Position numbers and translations under genes: made by a program
Assembly (NCBI GenBank): GCA_028714035.1
Contig: JAQTNA010000022.1
Span: 1-64,000 of the forward strand
Direction: 5' to 3'
Source of the DNA: Rhodocyclaceae bacterium
Lineage (GTDB): Bacteria; Pseudomonadota; Gammaproteobacteria; Burkholderiales; Rhodocyclaceae
DNA: 64,000 nucleotides
Notes under the pieces: model-generated
What the model saw: only the letters and a program-made list of their open reading frames with translations
Databases searched by the model: none
What the model was told of the DNA's origin: nothing
Shown: positions 59,645 through 64,000 of the stretch, one piece after another
Layout of the letters: each line of letters starts with the position of its first letter
How positions within the stretch are numbered: position 1 is the first letter of the stretch

Positions 59645-59711
59645 GTAGGTCGGGATTCATGCCGACAAATTGCCTGCCGTAACGCTCATGTCGGGCTGAA
59701 GCCCGACCTAC
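59645..59711. repeat. Inverted pair of GTAGGTCGGG palindromic repeats
   Basis: GTAGGTCGGGATTCATGCC-GACA (59645-59667) and its inverted copy (59689-59711, which reads TGTCGGGCTGAAGCCCGACC-TAC) differ at three positions. Each half is itself a hairpin. This GTAGGTCGGGC-type repeat is a common dispersed element. It lies between arsC and recQ and may act as a hairpin for the upstream transcript. Confidence 0.8.
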
Positions 59712-59724
59712 CAAGCCCGCCTTC

Positions 59725-61551
59725 ATGCCCTCTGCCCTCGAACTCCTCCGTACCGTCTTCGGCTACACCTCCTTCCGCGGTGCCCAGGAAGAGATCATCG
59801 CCCACGTGGGCGGCGGCGGGGACGCCCTGGTGCTCATGCCCACCGGCGGGGGCAAGTCCCTCTGCTACCAGATTCCCGCGCTGCTTCGCCCCGGCGTGGC
59901 GGTGGTGGTCTCGCCGCTCATCGCCCTCATGCAGGACCAGGTGGATGCGCTCCTGCAACTGGGCGTGCGCGCGGCCTTCCTGAATTCCAGCCAGGACGGG
60001 GACGAAGCCCGGGCCGTGCAGAAACGGCTCATGGCGGGCGAACTGGATCTGCTCTACGTGGCACCGGAACGCCTGGTGCTGGACAATTTCCTCGCGCTCC
60101 TGGACCACATCCAGGAGCGCCACGGCCTTACCCTCTTCGCCATTGACGAAGCGCACTGCGTCTCTCAGTGGGGCCACGACTTCCGACCCGAGTACATCCA
60201 GCTCTCCATCCTGCAGGAGCGCTTTCCCCGGGTGCCGCGCATCGCGCTGACCGCCACCGCCGACGAACTGACGCGTTCGGAGATCGTTTCCAAGCTGGGC
60301 CTCTCCGCCGCGCGCCAGTTCGTGTCCAGCTTCGATCGCCCCAACATCCGCTACCGTGTGGTGGAAAAGGACAACACCCGCCGACAGCTTATGGATTTCC
60401 TCAAGGGCCACGGGGACGGTCCCGGCCACCTGGGCGAGGCCGGCATCGTCTATTGCCTGTCCCGCAAGAAGGTGGACGAGACGGCCGCCTGGCTCCTGGA
60501 CCAGGGCATCAAGGCGCTGCCCTACCACGCCGGCATGGACGCGGCCTCGCGCCGCAGCCACCAGCAGCGCTTCCTGCGGGAGGACGGCATCGTCATGGTG
60601 GCCACCATCGCCTTCGGCATGGGCATAGACAAACCGGACGTGCGTTTCGTCGCCCATCTGGACCTGCCCAAGAGCCTGGAGGGCTACTACCAGGAGACGG
60701 GGCGCGCGGGCCGGGACGGCGAACCGTCGGAAGCCTGGCTTGCCTACGGTCTCTCGGACGTGATGCTGCTCAAGAACTGGATCGAACAGTCCGGCGCGCC
60801 GGAGGAACAGAAGCGCATCGAGAGCCAGAAGCTGTCCGCCATGCTGGGCTACTGCGAGGCGGTGCGCTGCCGGCGCCAGGTGCTGCTCAACTACTTCGGC
60901 GAGGAACGGGCCCTGCCCTGCGGCAACTGCGACACCTGCCTGGAGCCGCCCGAAACCTGGGACGGCACGGTGGCGGCGCAGAAGTTCATGTCGGCCATCC
61001 TGCGCACCGGCCAGCGTTTCGGCGCGGGGCACCTCATCGAAATCCTGCGCGGCAAGGCCACGGACAAGGTAAAGAACTGGAGCCACGATATGCTGCCCAC
61101 CTTCGGCGTGGGCGCGGACCTGGACGAGGCAGCCTGGCGCGGTGTCGCCCGGCAACTGGTGGCCATGGGCCTGTTGCACGCCGACGCCCACGGCTCCCTG
61201 CAACTCACCGCCGAGGCCCGCCCGGTGTTGAAGGGTGAAACCACCCTGGAACTGCGCCGCCACCGGCCCAAGCAAGTCAGGAGCAAGGAGAAGCGCGTCA
61301 AGGAAAGGCGCCCGGACCACGCCGCCCTGGACGCCGCGGGCCAAGACCTTTTCGACGCCCTGCGCGCCTGGCGCCGAAAGCTCTCCGAGGCCCAGAACGT
61401 GCCCCCCTACGTCATCCTGCACGACGCCACCCTGCACGAACTGGTGCGCCTGCGCCCGGGTACCGAAGAGGAACTCGCCCAGGTTTCGGGCATAGGCGCC
61501 CGAAAACTGGAGCGTTACGGCGAAGACCTGCTGGCTCTTCTCGGGAAATAG
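59725..61551 (+). CDS. recQ: ATP-dependent DNA helicase RecQ
   Basis: A 608-residue 3'-5' DNA helicase for recombination and fork repair. Motifs in order: VLMPTGGGKSLCYQ (Walker A, Lys44), SPLIALMQDQV (motif Ia), FAIDEAHCVSQWGHDFRP (DEAH, near 142), ALTATADELT (motif III), VATIAFGMGIDKPDVR (motif V) and QETGRAGRDGEP (motif VI). The zinc-binding cysteines (CGNCDTCLEPP) are near 397. A winged-helix RQC domain and a C-terminal HRDC domain (about 525-608) complete the protein; this is the standard bacterial RecQ layout and length. Confidence 0.98.
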   Translation: MPSALELLRTVFGYTSFRGAQEEIIAHVGGGGDALVLMPTGGGKSLCYQIPALLRPGVAVVVSPLIALMQDQVDALLQLGVRAAFLNSSQDGDEARAVQKRLMAGELDLLYVAPERLVLDNFLALLDHIQERHGLTLFAIDEAHCVSQWGHDFRPEYIQLSILQERFPRVPRIALTATADELTRSEIVSKLGLSAARQFVSSFDRPNIRYRVVEKDNTRRQLMDFLKGHGDGPGHLGEAGIVYCLSRKKVDETAAWLLDQGIKALPYHAGMDAASRRSHQQRFLREDGIVMVATIAFGMGIDKPDVRFVAHLDLPKSLEGYYQETGRAGRDGEPSEAWLAYGLSDVMLLKNWIEQSGAPEEQKRIESQKLSAMLGYCEAVRCRRQVLLNYFGEERALPCGNCDTCLEPPETWDGTVAAQKFMSAILRTGQRFGAGHLIEILRGKATDKVKNWSHDMLPTFGVGADLDEAAWRGVARQLVAMGLLHADAHGSLQLTAEARPVLKGETTLELRRHRPKQVRSKEKRVKERRPDHAALDAAGQDLFDALRAWRRKLSEAQNVPPYVILHDATLHELVRLRPGTEEELAQVSGIGARKLERYGEDLLALLGK

Positions 61552-61602
61552 GCCTCCCTGGCGCCGGCGCAACATGAGTCTTGCGAAAAATTCCGGAAGC
61601 GA

Positions 61603-61631
61603 TTGCTCCCGATCCACTCACCCCGTATAAT
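61603..61631 (+). promoter_or_regulatory. Promoter of tRNA-Thr
   Basis: TTGCTC (61603-61608), a 17-base spacer, then TATAAT (61626-61631), ten bases before the mature tRNA 5' end. Four of six -35 bases match consensus and the -10 is perfect. A GC-rich stretch (GCGCGCC) follows the -10, typical of stringently controlled stable-RNA promoters. Confidence 0.85.
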
Positions 61632-61641
61632 GCGCGCCTTC

Positions 61642-61717
<76 letters not shown>

Positions 61718-61725
61718 GAAAAAAC

Positions 61726-61756
61726 AAGGGGTTAGCTTAGCGGCTAACCCCTTTTT
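61726..61756 (+). terminator. Terminator of tRNA-Thr
   Basis: AAGGGGTTAGC (61726-61736) pairs with GCTAACCCCTT (61743-61753) across a six-base loop, with a T-tract running TTTTT into TCTTT. It lies 9 bases past the CCA end. Confidence 0.92.
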
Positions 61757-61799
61757 CTTTGCCTTGCGTCAACGGAGTGACGACGGCGATTTTTACGTT

Positions 61800-62068
61800 G
61801 ACCAGGTTGAACGCTTGTCCTATCGGCTAACCTCAGGTGGCGGACATCAAACGGGCCAAGGAATTGTGGTCGGAATGGAAAAAAAGGCCGACTGGCGGCT
61901 CAGGGCTGGCTGTACGCGGAGGGCGACGCCGAGCTTTATGACCGGCAGAACGCTTTGTTCCTGCCCGACCTCCTGGCTTGGCTTGTCGCCACCCAGGCGG
62001 AGAGCCTGCGAAAGCTTGAGAAGACCCACGGCGCGGCGCTGGAAAAGGTGCTGGCTGAGCGGGTATAG
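61800..62068 (+). pseudogene. Remnant resembling a type I restriction HsdR subunit
   Basis: One frame ends QGWLYAEGDAELYDRQNALF, PDLLAWLVATQAESLRKLEK and a TAG at 62066-62068. GW..GD...YDR....LFLPDLLAWL.ATQ matches the N-terminal part of a large type I restriction/helicase family. A second frame upstream, AKELWSEWKKRPTGG, looks protein-like and is joined by a frameshift near 61880, in an A-rich run. No complete gene remains. The assignment of family is from memory of motifs. Confidence 0.45.
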
Positions 62069-62140
62069 GAAACCGGAACACGAGAATTTCGCTAAGCTGC
62101 CGATCACGGGCGGGCGCAAGCAACGTTGAAATTCATATAT

Positions 62141-62983
62141 TCATGGCTGAGCGGCCGCCTCATTCTGGAGCAACATGCTTAGGTCGCCTCTGACAATTTC
62201 CAGGCCGAGCTTCTTGCAGAAGCGCCGTTCCTTGTCGGTCGGCTCCGGGATCAAGGCCCAGCCGGAAGGTGCGGCGGCGCCGTAGATCATGTCCGAGAGC
62301 ACCATGCGCTCGGTGTCCCGGTTGAGGCGCACGCCCAGGAGCAGGTATCGCCTGTCCTTGCGATACTCCTTGACGGCCGGCGGAATGGCGTAGCCGCCCA
62401 TGAGTTCGGTGATGTAGTCCACGTAATCCGCGTCCGAAGCGATGTAGTTGGCTTCCGGCCGCGGCGTGCCCATGGGCTTGAACAGGATGGGCAGGTTGCT
62501 GTTCAGGATATCCACCTTGCCGTAGGCGCTGCCATCCCAGGCGAAGAGTTTGTAGCGATAGGCGCCGCCGCCCAGCCGCGCGACGCCGACCACCAGGGTA
62601 TGGGGCATGTCGGCATAGGAATCCTGGAGTTGGGTGTCCCGGTTGATGTCAATGACGTAGGGCGGCTTGATGGCTTTCAGCCAGTCGTGGACTGGGCTCC
62701 GGCTCCATGCCGTCTCCCCATAGGTCCGCGTCAGGAACTTGTTCACGGCGGAGCGTCCACGCTTCAACTCGACGTTCATGGCGGCCCGGGCAAACTCGTA
62801 CATCAGCTTGGGCGCCATGGGCTTGCCGCCATTCATCGCGATGATCAGGGAATCGCTGTCGGCGGGGATGGGCTCGCCCGTGGCGATGTTCTTCACGTCG
62901 GCCAGCACGCCCGGCCCCAGGTAGGGCACGATGCTGCCGTCCTTCAAGCCGGCGATGAGCCGGTCGCGCAGTTCTGGAGTCAT
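62141..62983 (-). CDS. SIR2-like domain protein, divergent
   Basis: A 280-residue protein starting MTPELRDRLIAGLKDGSIVP. The start at 62983 is preceded by ACAGAGAAAAAC. VPYLGPGVLADV resembles the GAGVS loop of SIR2 domains, PYVIDINRDTQLQD resembles the TTNxD motif, LPILFKPMG and a following D-Y-V-D-Y segment resemble the HG-S / D-Y region, and RRYLLLGVRLNRDTERMVL resembles the GYSxxD segment. Key residues differ from canonical SIR2 (for example Pro in the glycine loop, and Asn-Arg-Asp instead of Thr-Asn-Tyr-Asp). NAD binding or cleavage is therefore uncertain. No defence partner is adjacent. It could be a non-catalytic SIR2-fold protein. Confidence 0.65.
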   Translation of the reverse strand: MTPELRDRLIAGLKDGSIVPYLGPGVLADVKNIATGEPIPADSDSLIIAMNGGKPMAPKLMYEFARAAMNVELKRGRSAVNKFLTRTYGETAWSRSPVHDWLKAIKPPYVIDINRDTQLQDSYADMPHTLVVGVARLGGGAYRYKLFAWDGSAYGKVDILNSNLPILFKPMGTPRPEANYIASDADYVDYITELMGGYAIPPAVKEYRKDRRYLLLGVRLNRDTERMVLSDMIYGAAAPSGWALIPEPTDKERRFCKKLGLEIVRGDLSMLLQNEAAAQP

Positions 62984-63096
62984 GTTTTTCTCTGTCGAAA
63001 TGGGGGCAGACAGAGAACAGCAATATCCGTGCCGCCGGTGCTCCAGAGGGCACAAAGGCCGAGCCGGAGGCGGTTGTCGGGTTTGCGACGAACAGC

Positions 63097-63203
63097 CAGG
63101 CGCCACCCTGATAACCGCCGACCGCCGCTATTACCACAAGGCCCGTAGCGATGGCGGCATCATGCTGCTTGGCGAGTGGCTTCCGGGAATTCAAAACAAA
63201 TAG
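63097..63203 (+). pseudogene. C-terminal remnant of a PIN-domain toxin
   Basis: The plus frame ending with TAG at 63201-63203 reads ATLITADRRYYHKARSDGG followed by MLLGEW and GIQNK. LITADRRYYHKA is typical of the last catalytic Asp region of PIN-domain toxins. Upstream of this the frame shows no PIN core, so only the end survives. Confidence 0.45.
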
Positions 63204-63291
63204 GCCGTTCGCCCGGCCCGGCGACTGCCCTTGGCAAGTCCAGAGCATCCGCGATGTCCCGTTCGGCGCCGGGGTGAAGCGAGAGAGTAGC

Positions 63292-63546
63292 TCACAGGGA
63301 AAGCCTGGCCCGAAGGCGAGCCATGGCTTCGTGGCCAGGAACCGCGACGGCGGCACCAGACTCCAGTTCGGCCTCCCTTCTATCCGCTTCCTTTTCCCAT
63401 GCTTCCTCGACATCGGCATCCACGTCCAGGCTTGCGAGGAGTCGCTCCGGGAGATGCGCCTTCTCGGCGGATCCCAACTTCAGGGCTTCCAATGTTTCCA
63501 GGCTGGTGTTCGTCCTTTCCTCCGAGGGGAGGGATTGAATGGCCAT
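63292..63546 (-). CDS. Addiction-module protein (Unstab_antitox-like), orphan
   Basis: An 84-residue protein with LETLEALKLG, AHLPERLLASLD, VEEAWEKEADRREAELESG and a closing GHEAMARLRARL. It matches the addiction-module/unstable-antitoxin family, which usually pairs with a ParE/RelE toxin. None is found on either side. The start at 63546 is approximate, since the open frame continues to 63558 and no strong ribosome site is seen. Confidence 0.75.
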   Translation of the reverse strand: MAIQSLPSEERTNTSLETLEALKLGSAEKAHLPERLLASLDVDADVEEAWEKEADRREAELESGAAVAVPGHEAMARLRARLSL

Positions 63547-63888
63547 AGCTTGCCACAACCTGCACCCCGTGTGTCAGATGAGGGACGCAATAGGCGGGGC
63601 AAGTCAAGGAAAGCGAGGGGCCGTAGACGACCCAATGCCGTCATTCAAGGACGATGTTCTGCAATGTGCATTCAAGCAGTCGCCAAGCTTGGTTACTTTC
63701 AGTCACTTGTTCGGGCGGTTCATGTGAGCCAAACCTCCAACATGTCTCCCAGGTTTCTCCATCGCGGAGCCAATATGGGCTCGTATTCTCCCTCCTGAAG
63801 CCTCCCGGAACAGAAAGCCGGCCAAAAAATGGGCTTCTTTTAGCGGAGGGGCGCTGCCCGTCCTCATTCTGACCAAGAGGAGAACACC
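63547..63888. other. Intergenic stretch, no gene seen
   Basis: About 340 bases before the last gene. Open frames here are short and show no recognisable family. I see no clear promoter; only the ribosome site of the final gene stands out. Confidence 0.5.
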
Positions 63889-64000
63889 ATGAACTGTCTT
63901 CGCCTTCCCGCCGCAGCCTTGCTGGCGTGCCTGCCGCTGGCCGCCGCTGCCCTGAGTCCCCTGGCCAACCTGGGCCAAAAGATTTTCAACGACCCCATGC
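63889..64000 (+). CDS. Probable di-heme cytochrome c peroxidase/MauG-type protein (partial, 5' end only)
   Basis: The ATG at 63889 follows AGAGGAGAACACC, a strong ribosome site. A signal peptide (LPAAALLACLPLAAAAL) is followed by SPLANLGQKIFNDPM at the right edge. L-G-x-x-I-F-x-D-P is the start of the mature chain of di-heme cytochrome c peroxidases and MauG-like proteins, located in the periplasm. The heme motifs would lie beyond the window. Confidence 0.6.
   Translation, partial: MNCLRLPAAALLACLPLAAAALSPLANLGQKIFNDPM

Noticed and set aside
59686..61617. Minus-strand 643-codon frame opposite recQ
   Set aside because: Antisense to recQ, which is complete; no domain of its own.

Overview
The window is GC-rich and looks like a betaproteobacterial chromosome, perhaps Rhodocyclales or Nitrosomonadales. 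This rests on the gene set: aconitase B, chemoreceptors with a zinc-binding CZB domain, a PEP-CTERM exported protein, a 7TMR-DISM sensor kinase, SrkA, and several small conserved betaproteobacterial hypotheticals. The exact genus cannot be read from the sequence.

Positions 1-42557 (minus strand) are one uninterrupted reading frame that starts at 42557 and is still open at the left edge: at least 14,185 codons. It encodes a giant repetitive surface or secreted protein. In protein order it has an N-terminal LEPR-XLL-type motif; seven copies of a roughly 505-residue unit, three junctions of which carry inserted arrays of a second short module; a roughly 2,000-residue less repetitive region with one EF-hand-like loop; an RTX calcium-binding block; a long filamentous-hemagglutinin-like beta-helix region with a C-type-lectin-like domain inside it; about 13 bacterial Ig-like domains; and the start of another beta-helix stretch. 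Long plus-strand ORFs across this region are antisense shadows.

Positions 42.7-46.7 kb hold a motility/chemotaxis patch: a small cysteine-rich protein, a membrane chemoreceptor and a soluble chemoreceptor, both ending in CZB domains. Sigma-28 (FliA)-like promoters precede both receptors, and a third candidate points into the giant gene. The giant protein may therefore be expressed with the flagellar/chemotaxis regulon.

Positions 46.8-61.6 kb are mostly housekeeping: a conserved hypothetical, a PlsC-like acyltransferase with a CdsA-like cytidylyltransferase, a MazF/PemK toxin-antitoxin pair, srkA, acnB, a response regulator/7TM histidine kinase operon, a PEP-CTERM protein, a YkgJ-type cysteine-cluster protein, a PIN/Phd toxin-antitoxin pair, a TrmB-like methyltransferase, an ArsC-family reductase and recQ.

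From tRNA-Thr(CGT) at 61.64 kb to about 63.9 kb the DNA is gene-poor and accessory: remnants resembling a type I restriction HsdR subunit and a PIN toxin, a divergent SIR2-like gene and an orphan addiction-module protein. The window ends in the first codons of a probable di-heme cytochrome c peroxidase-type protein.
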